A stretch of 64,000 nucleotides of DNA, taken from NCBI GenBank assembly GCA_028713995.1, contig JAQTNF010000005.1:1-64000 (forward strand), read 5' to 3'. Source of the DNA: Deltaproteobacteria bacterium (GTDB lineage: Bacteria; Myxococcota_A; Polyangia; JAAYKL01). Shown here piece by piece: positions 25,027-33,344 of this stretch. Every line of letters starts with the position of its first letter. The first letter of the stretch is position 1. The notes below the pieces were generated by a model, which did not search any database, was not told the DNA's origin, and worked only from the letters and a program-made list of their open reading frames with translations. The translations under genes and the position numbers were made by a program.

Positions 25027-26442
25027 TCAGCCGACCTTCAGCACCGCGAACAGAGAGAGCTGACCCTCGACGGTCGTCTTGGTGTCGCTCGCCACGGAGC
25101 CGAGGATCGTGACGGCGTCCTCGAACGCCGGAATCACGCAGGGCAGGAGCCCGGCCGGGATGTCGTAGGAGCCCAGATCCGCTTTGACCAGCGCCTTGAC
25201 CTGCCCCGTGATGGCCACGAGCGGGCACTCGATGCCGAGCTCGGCCGCGTAGTTGGCGTCGACCAGCGCGCGCATCTGGGCCATACCCTGGATGATGCCG
25301 ATCATCTTCAGGCGGAAGCCTTCCATCTTCGCCAGGAACTCGGCCTTGGCCTTCGCATCGGCCTCGAGGGACGCGTTCAGGTTGAACGCGATCTCGAGCG
25401 ACGGGGGCGTGCACTCGAGGCTCGCGGACGCCTGGGCCGACGCCTGGGCTTCGCACTTCGCGGAGGCATCGCAGTTCGCGCTGCACGAAGGCGGCGTGGC
25501 CTTGCCCTCGCACCCGCCGGAGCACTCGCCCGTGCACTCTGCATCGCACTTCGCCTCGCCCTTGCACTTCACGTCGGCAGTGGCCTCGACCTTGCACTCG
25601 CCCTTGCAGGAGCCCTCGCACTTGCCTTCGGGCGGCGTGGCTTCGCACTTGCCGTTGCAGGAGCCCTCGCATTTCGCGGCGCCCTGGATGTTGCACTTGG
25701 CGTCGCACTGACCATCGCACTTGCCGGTGCAGGCCACGCCGTCGACGTCGTTGCCGTCGCACTTGCCGGTGCAGTTCCCCTCGCAGGTGCCCGTGCACTG
25801 GACGCCCGCCTCGACCGTGCAGGTTCCGTTGCAGGAGCCGCTGCAAGCGACCGATGGACCTTCAACCTCGCAGGTGCCTTCGCAGGAGCCGCCGCACTTG
25901 CCGTCGACGTCCACGTCCACGCTGCACTCCATCTTGCCCGAGCAGCCGCCGGAGCAGCCGCCGGAGCATGAGCCCTCGCACTTCACTTTCACGCTGCCCG
26001 GATCGCACTTGGCGTCGCAGCCGCCCTTGGCCTCGCACTTGGCCTGGGCGTCGACTGCCACGCTGACGTTCGCGGAGCAGGCGGGAGCCTTGTACTGGAT
26101 GGTGAGCCCTCCATCGACGTTGGCAGCGATCTGCCCTTCGATCTCGGCCTTCACCGCGGCCACCAGGTCCGGCAGCTCCATCTCCGCCGCGCCCTCGATG
26201 TTGAACAGGGCGGCGAGCTCCTCGACCTGGGCCCTGAAGTTCCCCTTGATCGTCGCCGTCGCGGTGCCGAGCGTGCCGACGGCCTTGAAGAACCCGTCGA
26301 GCTGGGCATCGCCGGAGATCGTCGCGTCGCCGGTGGACACCTTGCCGCACGGCCCGCACGCCTCGGTGACGCTGTCGCACGTACCGCCGAAGCCGACGAC
26401 GGCAAGCACCATGATCACAAACAAAGCTTTCATCCTATTCAT
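25027..26442 (-). CDS. Secreted Cys-rich repeat protein
   Basis: The 471-residue product has a hydrophobic signal segment (MKALFVIMVLAVVGFGGTC) that could be a lipobox variant. Residues ~130-350 hold dozens of Cys in short units such as CEGSCNGKC, CTGKCDGQCDAKC and CSGGCSGGC, mostly C-x3-C spaced. They are flanked by N- and C-terminal helical domains (EELAALFNIEGAAEME; GFRLKMIGIIQGMAQMRALV). The Cys lattice could be disulfide-linked or bind metals. Similar proteins occur in Myxococcota without known role. It has a strong Shine-Dalgarno (aaggagag), a near-consensus promoter and a strong terminator, so it is a well expressed single gene. Confidence 0.82.
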   Translation of the reverse strand: MNRMKALFVIMVLAVVGFGGTCDSVTEACGPCGKVSTGDATISGDAQLDGFFKAVGTLGTATATIKGNFRAQVEELAALFNIEGAAEMELPDLVAAVKAEIEGQIAANVDGGLTIQYKAPACSANVSVAVDAQAKCEAKGGCDAKCDPGSVKVKCEGSCSGGCSGGCSGKMECSVDVDVDGKCGGSCEGTCEVEGPSVACSGSCNGTCTVEAGVQCTGTCEGNCTGKCDGNDVDGVACTGKCDGQCDAKCNIQGAAKCEGSCNGKCEATPPEGKCEGSCKGECKVEATADVKCKGEAKCDAECTGECSGGCEGKATPPSCSANCDASAKCEAQASAQASASLECTPPSLEIAFNLNASLEADAKAKAEFLAKMEGFRLKMIGIIQGMAQMRALVDANYAAELGIECPLVAITGQVKALVKADLGSYDIPAGLLPCVIPAFEDAVTILGSVASDTKTTVEGQLSLFAVLKVG

Positions 26443-26551
26443 GTCCGCTCTCCTTTTTCCCCTCCCTCGAAGGGTTGGTGTCCGAGTTTTTCCCCGGAAC
26501 CGTTTTGTTTGGCTGCGTCTTGCTCTACCGTTTTATTGAAAAGTTTGAACT

Positions 26552-26580
26552 TTTATACCTCTCATTAAAGACGGCTTCAA
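26552..26580 (-). promoter_or_regulatory. Promoter of the Cys-rich protein gene
   Basis: Minus strand: TTGAAG (26575-26580), 17-nt spacer, TATAAA (26552-26557), in an AT-rich stretch. The leader is about 105 nt and ends in a good Shine-Dalgarno. Confidence 0.65.
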
Positions 26581-26670
26581 GTATGAATAATAAGCCGTGT
26601 GTTAGCCGCACCCCATTCGACGAGCAATTCGCCGAGGTTATTCAAGGCCCGCGGGATAAGAAAAACCTTG

Positions 26671-28473
26671 TCACTCCACCCCGGGGTTGATGGCGCCCAG
26701 GCTCATGCCGCCCAGGTAGGCGTACGAGTCGTACGCATCCCAGCCGACCACAACCACCCCCAACCCGTTGTCTTCATTCGCGCTCGCGAGCGTGTGCACC
26801 CCGTCCGGAGTCAGGTGGCGAGCCACCTCGTAGCCGCTGCCGCCCACGGCCACGAACTCGCCGTCCGGGATCGCGGTTCCGTCGAGCAGCACCTGGCTGC
26901 CCGCCTTGCGCGTGACGATGAGCACGTCGTTCTGCCACGTGGCCGGCACCAGCACCACGTAGCGCGGCAGGAACTGCTCGGTCGGGCTCGTCCACACCAT
27001 GGCCGGATCGCCGGGCGCGTACATCCCTATCACTCCGGACGCGGTCATGTACTGCATCAGGCCCACGGGCTTGTCCGCCGTGAGCGCGAAGTCGCCGGGG
27101 TTCGCCTGCGGGCCGGAAACGTAGAACTCGAGCTCCTGCCCCTTGTTGAGGAAGGTTGGCGAGGCGGGCAGCCCGGTGACGCCGGCGGCGGTGGCGAACT
27201 CGACTTTCGTGTTGTCCTCGCTCGCGTAGAGCTGCCACAGCACCACATCCGACGTGGCCCCGGTGCTGCGAACGGGCATGCGCGCGGCCACGAGCTCCTT
27301 GCCCCAGAAGCGTAAGCCGGGAAGCTGCTCCTCCAGATGGTCGCAGCAGCAGGTGGTCTCCGGGATGTAGGCGCACTCCTGGCCCGAGAATACGGAGATG
27401 GGGTGGTCGGCGTTGCTCTCCACGCGAGTGCCTGTGAGTGAGTCGCCGATGTTGTTGGTGGCCACCTCGAGCACGTCGCCCTCGCTCATGTTCACGACGA
27501 AGGGTGTGGTCGTGGCTTGCACCGGCCCGCCCGCGAGCGGCGGCACAGAGGGCGCGATCGTGACGACCGTGCCGTCCATGGTGGCCACAACGGTGAAGTA
27601 GGCCCGCATGGAGCCGTCCGGCGGATTGACGTAGGTCGGGTCGTTTCGTTTCCAGCCCATGACGTCGTACGTAAGGCTGAGCGACGTGGCCGGGATGAGC
27701 ATGGACGCGTCGGAAATGAACGACATTGAGCCGTCCACCGGGTTGAACTGGTAGGCGATGATGGGGATGTCGGACTGGATCTTGAACGACCCCTTCTGCT
27801 TGAGCCCGGACCACTGCTGGTTGTAGTTGGGCAGGTTGAAGGTCTGAAGGCTCATGGGGCCGATGGAGACGTTCTGCACCTGGGTCCACCCGCCGCCCTG
27901 ACCCTGGAAGATGATCACGTTGGCGGCCTTGCTCTCGTTCACGTTGGACACGGCCACCGCATACTGGTTCGTTTCCACGCCGTCGCAAGTGTCCAGGTCG
28001 ACCGCGTAGAAGAGGCAGCCCACGGTGGTGGTGGCCTGGGCGGCCTGCTCGCACGTCTCCGGGATGATCGGGCCATCATAGTGGGTGCTCGTATCCACCG
28101 CCTCGTCCGTGACTCCGTCGCAGTCGTCGTCGAGCCCGTTGTTCGGCGCCTCCTCCGCGTTCGGGTTGATAGCCGAGTCGGAATCGTTGCAGTCGAGCCC
28201 CGCGCACCAATCATCGCTGTCGTTGTCCACGCAATTCGTCGAGGTTTCTGTGTCGGTGTCCGCGTCGGTGTCGGCATCCGCGTCGGTGTCCGAGTCGGCG
28301 TCGGTATCCGAATCCGAATCCGCGTCCGAGTCGGCGTCCGCGTCCGAGTCGGCGTCGGCTGCCGCGTCCCAGGTATCCGTAGCATCGTCGCCAACACCGA
28401 CCGAGCTGTTTCCGCCCGAGCACGAAATCATCGCTGCGGCGACGAGGCACAGGAACCAGTTGGTCATCCTCAT
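26671..28473 (-). CDS. IgGFc-binding-type lipoprotein with Ser/Asp tether and MopE-like motif
   Basis: The 600-residue product has lipobox MISC (Cys18). A Ser/Ala/Asp tether (residues 40-78) precedes a MopE-like Asp/Cys motif (81-124: CVDNDSDDWC, DCNDSDSAINPNA, GLDDDCDGVTDE) of the type proposed to bind calcium or copper. The rest is an IgGFc-binding N-terminal-type domain (about 150-600), with IPIIAYQFNPVDGSMSFISD and SDASMLIP, ending in YAYLGGMSL. Such domains are beta-rich adhesion modules. Its signal and tether match those of the adjacent upstream gene, 18 nt away, so the pair arose by tandem duplication and is co-transcribed. Confidence 0.88.
   Translation of the reverse strand: MRMTNWFLCLVAAAMISCSGGNSSVGVGDDATDTWDAAADADSDADADSDADSDSDTDADSDTDADADTDADTDTETSTNCVDNDSDDWCAGLDCNDSDSAINPNAEEAPNNGLDDDCDGVTDEAVDTSTHYDGPIIPETCEQAAQATTTVGCLFYAVDLDTCDGVETNQYAVAVSNVNESKAANVIIFQGQGGGWTQVQNVSIGPMSLQTFNLPNYNQQWSGLKQKGSFKIQSDIPIIAYQFNPVDGSMSFISDASMLIPATSLSLTYDVMGWKRNDPTYVNPPDGSMRAYFTVVATMDGTVVTIAPSVPPLAGGPVQATTTPFVVNMSEGDVLEVATNNIGDSLTGTRVESNADHPISVFSGQECAYIPETTCCCDHLEEQLPGLRFWGKELVAARMPVRSTGATSDVVLWQLYASEDNTKVEFATAAGVTGLPASPTFLNKGQELEFYVSGPQANPGDFALTADKPVGLMQYMTASGVIGMYAPGDPAMVWTSPTEQFLPRYVVLVPATWQNDVLIVTRKAGSQVLLDGTAIPDGEFVAVGGSGYEVARHLTPDGVHTLASANEDNGLGVVVVGWDAYDSYAYLGGMSLGAINPGVE
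28240..28356 (-). repeat. Ser/Ala/Thr-Asp-coding tandem repeats
   Basis: Hexamer-based repeats (GAC or GAT alternating with TCN, GCN, ACN) code for residues 40-78 of the downstream IgGFc-type lipoprotein. They are closely similar to the repeats in the neighbouring paralogue. Confidence 0.75.
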
Positions 28474-28491
28474 GGAAACCTTCTTCCGCTT

Positions 28492-30351
28492 TCACCAGAC
28501 TTCAAGCAGATTGAGACCGCCCGGGTACCAGTAGCTCGTGTACTGGCCGTACCCGTAGACCGTGATCCCGATCTTCTCGTCCGATTCCACCTTGTGGTTG
28601 CCGTTGCCGCTGCTCGCGAACAGCACGCGAGAGATGCCGAATCCGGTCGAGCCCACCGCAGTCCAGGCCGTCACCGCGTTGCCGTCCAGCGTCACGCTCG
28701 AACCGGTCGGCGCGATGATGTTCACGTAATTCTTCTCGTAGTTCACGGGTGCGTGGAACAGGTAGCCCGTGCGGAACTGGTAGGTCGCCACGGCGAGGGC
28801 CATGGCCGGGTCGCCCGAGCTCCCGCCGGCGTCCTGACCCTTCATGTACTGCGACACCAGCACCGGCTCGCTCGCGGTAATCTTGAAGTCCACCGCCGAG
28901 TCGATCTCAACATATTGGCCGGCATTGGCGATCCCGGTCGGCCAGGCTCCGTTCGGCGGATCGTACTGCAAGGTGGTGCCGGCCTTTGTGGCGATGATCC
29001 GTACGAAGAATGCCTTGGGCTGGGTCATGGTCGGGAGCGACGGCGGGCTCACGATGTACTCCTTGGCCAGCGTCGGAATGGGGAACATCGACTCCTCGAG
29101 GTGATCGCAGTACCCCACGCTCGCCGGGACAAACGTGCAGTCGTGCCCGCTGATGACCTGGATCGGCTTGTCCGCGGTCAGCAGGGTCCCGGTCAGATCG
29201 TCGGTTGCGAATGTGCCGGACAGCACCTGGAGCACGTCGCCGCTGTTGAGCGTCACGTTCCCGGAGTTGCTCGTGAGCCCGGCGCCCTGCCGGATCGCCG
29301 TCCCGGTCGCGGAAGACGTGATCGTCACGGTCGTGTTGTCCTCCTTGGCCACCACCGAGTAGAATCCGGGAAGGTTGGAGGTGTTCCAAATCCACGTGTT
29401 GCGCGAGGCGACCATGTAGGCCTTACCCCACGCGTTGACCGGCAGGAGCAGCGAGGCGTCGTTGGTTTGGGTGTAGAGGCCCCCTGAGCCGTACTCGAGG
29501 GGGTTGAACTGGTACACGGTCACCGGCCGATCCGAGATGAGGTGGTAAGCGCCGTCGGTCACCTTGACCGTGCCGGAGATGCTCGTGCGCAGGCCGGTCC
29601 AGGGAAGGAAGATGAGGGCCACGGAATCCGCCGCCACCGATTGGGTCGCCACGGTGCTTGCTCCAATGGTGACGGTCACGTTGGCCGTAACGGTCGACGT
29701 GTTCGAGACCGCGACCGCGTAATGGACCTGGCTGATCGGCGGCTGATACATGGGATTCGAGCAGAGCTGCGAGTTGAGCGTGACCGTGGGATAGTACTCG
29801 CAGCCGATGTAGCTCTTGCCGAGCTGGAAAGCCGAGCACGGGCTCGTGCAGTCCGTGTCCGTGCAGGCAAGCTCGTCCGTCTCGCCGTCGCAATCCTCGT
29901 CGATCCCGTTGTCGGGGATCTCCGGTGCGTACGGGCGGATCGCGCTGTCGGAATCGTTGCAGTCCACGTCCGCGCACCACCAGTCGCTGTCGTTGTCCAC
30001 ACAGACGGTCGTGGTCTCGGTGTCGGCCCCAGTTCCGGTGTCCGAGTCGGTGTCCGAGTCGGTGTCCGAGTCGGTATCCGTGTCGGTGTCCGAGTCGGTA
30101 TCCGAGTCGGTGTCCGAGTCGGCGTCCGTGTCCGAGTCGCCGCCCCCGTCCTTGCCGGCATCCATGTCGGTATCCGAATCGGCGTCGGTGTCCGAGTCGC
30201 CGTCCGAATCGCCGTCTGCGTCCGTGTCCGCGTCGGTCGCCGTGTTCCAGCTGTCCGTGGCGTCATCGCCAAGATCGATCGAGTTGTTTCCACCCGAGCA
30301 CGAAATCATCGCTGCGGCGACGAGGCACAAAAACCGGTTGGTCAGCCGCAT
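28492..30351 (-). CDS. IgGFc-binding-type lipoprotein, paralogue with longer tether
   Basis: The 619-residue product has the same signal and lipobox as the downstream gene (FLCLVAAAMISC, Cys18). A longer tether (residues 40-110, TDSDTDSDTDSD-type) precedes a MopE-like motif (117-160: CVDNDSDWWC, DCNDSDSAIRPYA, GIDEDCDGETDE) and an IgGFc-type domain with RPVTVYQFNPLEYG and TNDASLLLP. It should be exported and anchored to the outer membrane with the beta domain held away from the surface. The domain identity with its neighbour looks moderate while signal and tether are nearly the same, so the binding parts have diverged. It is first in the operon, behind a near-consensus promoter. Confidence 0.88.
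   Translation of the reverse strand: MRLTNRFLCLVAAAMISCSGGNNSIDLGDDATDSWNTATDADTDADGDSDGDSDTDADSDTDMDAGKDGGGDSDTDADSDTDSDTDSDTDTDTDSDTDSDTDSDTGTGADTETTTVCVDNDSDWWCADVDCNDSDSAIRPYAPEIPDNGIDEDCDGETDELACTDTDCTSPCSAFQLGKSYIGCEYYPTVTLNSQLCSNPMYQPPISQVHYAVAVSNTSTVTANVTVTIGASTVATQSVAADSVALIFLPWTGLRTSISGTVKVTDGAYHLISDRPVTVYQFNPLEYGSGGLYTQTNDASLLLPVNAWGKAYMVASRNTWIWNTSNLPGFYSVVAKEDNTTVTITSSATGTAIRQGAGLTSNSGNVTLNSGDVLQVLSGTFATDDLTGTLLTADKPIQVISGHDCTFVPASVGYCDHLEESMFPIPTLAKEYIVSPPSLPTMTQPKAFFVRIIATKAGTTLQYDPPNGAWPTGIANAGQYVEIDSAVDFKITASEPVLVSQYMKGQDAGGSSGDPAMALAVATYQFRTGYLFHAPVNYEKNYVNIIAPTGSSVTLDGNAVTAWTAVGSTGFGISRVLFASSGNGNHKVESDEKIGITVYGYGQYTSYWYPGGLNLLEVW
30022..30234 (-). repeat. Ser/Thr-Asp-coding 12-bp tandem repeats
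   Basis: Copies of a 12-bp unit coding Asp-Ser-Asp-Thr (GAC TCG GAC ACC type) fill residues 40-110 of the lipoprotein, interrupted once by an AGKDGGG insert. Several neighbouring units are identical, a substrate for slippage. Confidence 0.85.
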
Positions 30352-30446
30352 GGGGACCTCCTGATGACGCCGGGATGAGCCGGCGGGGTGCCTCGGACAA
30401 AATTCAAATTCATTCCATTATCAATATTCATTCTTTTCTAAGTTAA

Positions 30447-30475
30447 ATTATACCGCCGTTCCAAACGGCTCTCAA
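30447..30475 (-). promoter_or_regulatory. Strong promoter of the IgGFc lipoprotein operon, with palindromic spacer
   Basis: Minus strand: TTGAGA (30470-30475), 17-nt spacer, consensus TATAAT (30447-30452). The spacer contains the perfect inverted repeat CCGTT-N3-AACGG (30456-30468), placed where a repressor or spacer-twisting activator would act. The leader to the ATG at 30351 is about 90 nt. Confidence 0.72.
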
Positions 30476-30520
30476 GCACTCTTCCCCCGCTCACCACGGC
30501 TTTGCCCCTGCCACCGGGAG

Positions 30521-30549
30521 TTGACGCGGGCGCGAGTCGCGGCCATAGG
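30521..30549 (+). promoter_or_regulatory. Promoter of the idi operon
   Basis: TTGACG (30521-30526), 17-nt spacer, CATAGG (30544-30549), 42 nt before the idi ATG. The -10 box is weak. Confidence 0.4.
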
Positions 30550-30591
30550 GAAGAGACAACGTGTCCCGTGCAGACGCGGAAAGGACCGGCC

Positions 30592-31131
30592 ATGGACGAA
30601 ATCCTGATCCTGGTTGACGAGAACGACCGGCAGATCGGCATCGGCGAGAAGATGGACGTGCACCGCCGCGGCGTGCTGCACCGCTGCTTCTCGATCTTCG
30701 TTTTCGACGGCGACGGGCGCGTCATGCTCCAGAAGCGCGCCGCGTCCAAGTACCACTCGGGCGGCCTGTGGACGAACACCTGCTGCGGCCATCCGCGCGA
30801 CGGCGAGGACGTGTCCGCCGCGGCGCACCGACGCCTGCGCGAGGAGATGGGCTTCGATTGCGCCCTTGATGAGATTTTCACTTTCATCTACCGGGCCGAG
30901 CTCGACCATGGGCTCACCGAGCACGAGCTCGACCACGTCTACGCGGGCACGTACGCAGGCACGCTCACGCCCAACCCCGGGGAGGCGGATGGCTACTCCT
31001 GGGAGCCGATCGCGCTCGTGCGCAGCGACATGGCCGCGCACCCCGAGCGCTACACCGTCTGGTCCCGCATCGCCGTGGCCGAGCTCTTGTCGCGCTTCCC
31101 GGATTATCTCCAAGGAGGGCGGCGTCCATGA
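30592..31131 (+). CDS. idi: Isopentenyl-diphosphate delta-isomerase, type I
   Basis: The 179-residue product is a Nudix-fold type I enzyme interconverting isopentenyl and dimethylallyl diphosphate. It carries the catalytic Cys motif LWTNTCCGHP, the Nudix-derived helix AAHRRLREEMGF, and the second catalytic segment TEHELDHVY. Start 30592 is preferred because the Nudix domain begins immediately and aaagga precedes it; the upstream frame is not gene-like. It overlaps the glycosyltransferase gene by 4 nt (ATGA). The pairing makes sense because polyprenyl phosphates are the acceptor of the second enzyme. Confidence 0.95.
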   Translation: MDEILILVDENDRQIGIGEKMDVHRRGVLHRCFSIFVFDGDGRVMLQKRAASKYHSGGLWTNTCCGHPRDGEDVSAAAHRRLREEMGFDCALDEIFTFIYRAELDHGLTEHELDHVYAGTYAGTLTPNPGEADGYSWEPIALVRSDMAAHPERYTVWSRIAVAELLSRFPDYLQGGRRP

Positions 31132-31850
31132 CCGAAAGACGCACGCTCATCGTCACGCCCACCTACAACGAGCGCGAGAACCTCGAGAAGCTCGTCGAGG
31201 GCATCCGCGAGAACGCGCCGCACGCCCACCTGCTCGTGGTCGACGACGGCTCGCCGGACGGCACGGGCGATCTGGCCGAGAAGCTCGGCCGCGGGGACGA
31301 GCGCATCCGGCTTCTGCGGCGGCCCGGCAAGATGGGGCTCGCGTCCGCGTACCTCGATGGCTTCAAGCTCGCGCTCGAGCAGGGCTACGAGGTCGTCATG
31401 GAGATGGACGCCGACCTGTCCCACGACCCCAGGCACCTGCCCGCCATGCTCGGCGCCCTCGACCGTGCCGACGTGGCCATCGGCTCGCGCGGCGTGCCGG
31501 GCGGCGGCGTGGAAGGCTGGGGCCCCATGCGCCACTTCATCTCCAAGGGCGGGAGCCTTTACTCGCGCCTCATCCTGGGCATGCCCGTCAGGGACATGAC
31601 GACAGGCTTCAAGGCATGGAAGGCCGGGGTGCTGCGCGCCATGCCCCTCGACGAGGTCAAGAGCGAGGGCTACGCGTTCCAGATCGAGCTCAACTACCGG
31701 GCGCTGCGCCTCGGCTTCCGCATCGAGGAGGTGCCCATCATCTTCGTCGACCGCCGCGCCGGACAGAGCAAGATGTCCTCGCACATCTTCGCCGAGGCCA
31801 TGTGGATGATGTGGCGCCTGCGCCTCGACGCCTTGCGCGGCAGGCTGTGA
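31128..31850 (+). CDS. Polyprenol-phosphate mannosyltransferase (DPM1-like GT2)
   Basis: The 240-residue GT2 enzyme has PTYNERENL at the N-terminus, LVVDDGSPDGTG, the metal-binding MDADLSHDP, and a later DMTTGFKAW and RAGQSKMS, all typical of dolichol/polyprenol-phosphate mannose synthases. It lacks C-terminal membrane helices, as in the short DPM1 class. It would transfer mannose or a related sugar from a GDP-sugar to polyprenyl phosphate at the inner membrane, providing donors for GT39-type enzymes such as the one at 44.2 kb. It is translationally coupled to idi. Confidence 0.92.
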   Translation: MTERRTLIVTPTYNERENLEKLVEGIRENAPHAHLLVVDDGSPDGTGDLAEKLGRGDERIRLLRRPGKMGLASAYLDGFKLALEQGYEVVMEMDADLSHDPRHLPAMLGALDRADVAIGSRGVPGGGVEGWGPMRHFISKGGSLYSRLILGMPVRDMTTGFKAWKAGVLRAMPLDEVKSEGYAFQIELNYRALRLGFRIEEVPIIFVDRRAGQSKMSSHIFAEAMWMMWRLRLDALRGRL

Positions 31851-31913
31851 GCCCGCGCGTCCCTCAGCGGCACTCGATCTTGGCGTAGAGAGGGCATAGG
31901 GGCACTTGCCAGC

Positions 31914-32206
31914 TCTTCATCCAACTGGCGGCTCGCCACGACGCGGGACTTTGCGCGAATCCTGGGCAATGCGACGGTGAACAACGAGACAGGCCCAAGC
32001 TTCACGGGCACGGCGTGCACCAACTCGTCCACGGGATGCTACGCGATGTTCGACTCAACGACGCGCGGCACGACCGGGCTCTGGACCCAGAGCGTGGCCA
32101 GCTCGTCGAACGGCGGCAAGGCGAACCTGAGCACCGGCGCGGTCACGAGCGTGGCCAGGACCGGGGCCAACCCGGCGTTGTGTTTGCGCGACATGGACGC
32201 GGCAGC
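31914..32206 (+). pseudogene. Remnant of a DUF1566-like secreted protein
   Basis: In the frame of 31977, the stretch SSNWRLATTRDFARILGN resembles the DUF1566 opening (WRLPTxxEL), and about 75 residues later come GLWTQS and NPALCLRD, like the WTST...CVR end of that domain. No start codon, signal peptide or upstream part is present, and upstream codons lose gene character. The frame stays open into the next lipoprotein gene by chance. Base composition is lower in G+C than the neighbours. I read it as a decayed gene fragment; the domain match is by eye. Confidence 0.45.
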
Positions 32207-32430
32207 GGCCTGCCAATCGGCTGCCTCGGCCTTCGTGTACAGCTTCGAGAACGGAGAGCCTGCAACGACCCTATTGCTCGGGTGCCCGCGCACGGCCGTG
32301 TACTCGAACAGCCTGTCGTACACGACCAACTGGGCCGAAGGACCCAGGAAAGGAAACCACACGGGACAGCTCTGTGGTTCTGACGCTTGCGGCGTTGCTC
32401 GCGTTTGTTCAAGTACGCCGCTCGCGATGC

Positions 32431-32459
32431 TTGGCGCGCGGCCCCGATGCTGGCACAAT
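32431..32459 (+). promoter_or_regulatory. Promoter of the small lipoprotein gene (leaderless type)
   Basis: TTGGCG (32431-32436), 17-nt spacer, CACAAT (32454-32459), exactly 6 nt before the ATG at 32466. Confidence 0.5.
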
Positions 32460-32465
32460 GGAACC

Positions 32466-32960
32466 ATGGACCGAGCCAAGACCATCGTGCTCGCCGTCGC
32501 CTGCGCCGCGCTCGCCGCGTCGTGCTGGGTCGAGGACGACATGGGGATCGGCGGCGACGGGATCGGGTGCACGGAGATCGGGTGCGACGACATGGTCACC
32601 GTGAGGATCGAGCGCTCGGACGAAGCGACCTTCCCGGACGGCCTGTACACGTTCACCTTCACGTTCGAGGACGCCTTGTCCGTGGAGTCGCAGTGCGTGC
32701 TCGAGGGATCCGACCTCAACTGCGGCGGCGACCTCTCGGATCTCATGATCGAGGTCAACGCCTCGGCCGAGCGCTTCACGGCCATGTATTTCGGCGCGCC
32801 GGGGCACGTGACCGTGCGCGTCAAATACGAGGCACAGATCCTCGGCGAGCGCACCTTCCACCCGAGCTACGACCTCGTGAGCCCCAACGGCTCCGATTGC
32901 CCGCCCACGTGCTCGCAAGCCACGGCCGACATGGACGTGGCCGCGCCCGAGGAGGGCTGA
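32466..32960 (+). CDS. Small lipoprotein, unknown function
   Basis: The 164-residue product has a signal peptide with lipobox LAASC (Cys19) and mature sequence WVEDDMGIGGDG. The body looks like a single beta sandwich (DGLYTFTFTFEDALSVESQC, GHVTVRVKYEAQILGERTF) with paired Cys (CTEIGC; CVLEGSDLNC; CPPTC), probably disulfides. A longer in-frame open region upstream is the DUF1566 remnant and is not included. It is followed after 1 nt by the next small gene. No function is recognised. Confidence 0.72.
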   Translation: MDRAKTIVLAVACAALAASCWVEDDMGIGGDGIGCTEIGCDDMVTVRIERSDEATFPDGLYTFTFTFEDALSVESQCVLEGSDLNCGGDLSDLMIEVNASAERFTAMYFGAPGHVTVRVKYEAQILGERTFHPSYDLVSPNGSDCPPTCSQATADMDVAAPEEG

Positions 32961-32961
32961 C

Positions 32962-33297
32962 ATGGACATCCGCATCCCATCCGGACCGCCCGCGACGCCC
33001 GACGTCCCGGCAACGGACGGCGCGACCTCGGAGGCGGCCGCCGCGGGGGCGCCCGGCGGGATCGGCACCGTGGGAGCGGACGCGGTGCAGCGCGTGGTCG
33101 ACGATCTGGCCGCGGGCCGCATCACGCGCGGGGAGGCGGTGGACAGGCTCGTGCAGGGCGCGCTCGACGGCAAGATGGCGCAGGCCGTCCCGTCCGAGGT
33201 GCGCGCCGAGATCGCGCAGGCCCTGCGCGCGCTCGTCGAGACCGACCCGCACCTCGCCTCCCTGGCATCCGGCCTCTCCCGCGGCGAGGGCCGCTAG
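32962..33297 (+). CDS. Small Ala/Pro-rich helical protein, unknown function
   Basis: The 111-residue product has a disordered N-terminus (IPSGPPATPDVPATDG) and a helical C-terminal domain (AVQRVVDDLAAGRITRGEAVDRLVQGAL ... EVRAEIAQALRALVETDP), with no signal peptide. Short cytoplasmic proteins of this pattern occur in Myxococcota without assigned role. The start codon lies 1 nt after the TGA of the lipoprotein gene, so it depends on that transcript. Confidence 0.65.
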   Translation: MDIRIPSGPPATPDVPATDGATSEAAAAGAPGGIGTVGADAVQRVVDDLAAGRITRGEAVDRLVQGALDGKMAQAVPSEVRAEIAQALRALVETDPHLASLASGLSRGEGR

Positions 33298-33308
33298 CCC
33301 GCCCGAAG

Positions 33309-33338
33309 TTGCATCGCATCGCGCCGGCGCGGTATACG
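33309..33338 (+). promoter_or_regulatory. Promoter of the LolC/E-type gene (leaderless type)
   Basis: TTGCAT (33309-33314), 18-nt spacer, TATACG (33333-33338), 6 nt before ATG 33345. It starts within 12 nt of the upstream stop codon. Confidence 0.45.
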
Positions 33339-33344
33339 CCCCGC

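Noticed and set aside
30022-30234. CRISPR-like regular short repeats
   Set aside because: They are in-frame Asp-Ser-Asp-Thr codons inside a lipoprotein gene with no spacers or cas genes.
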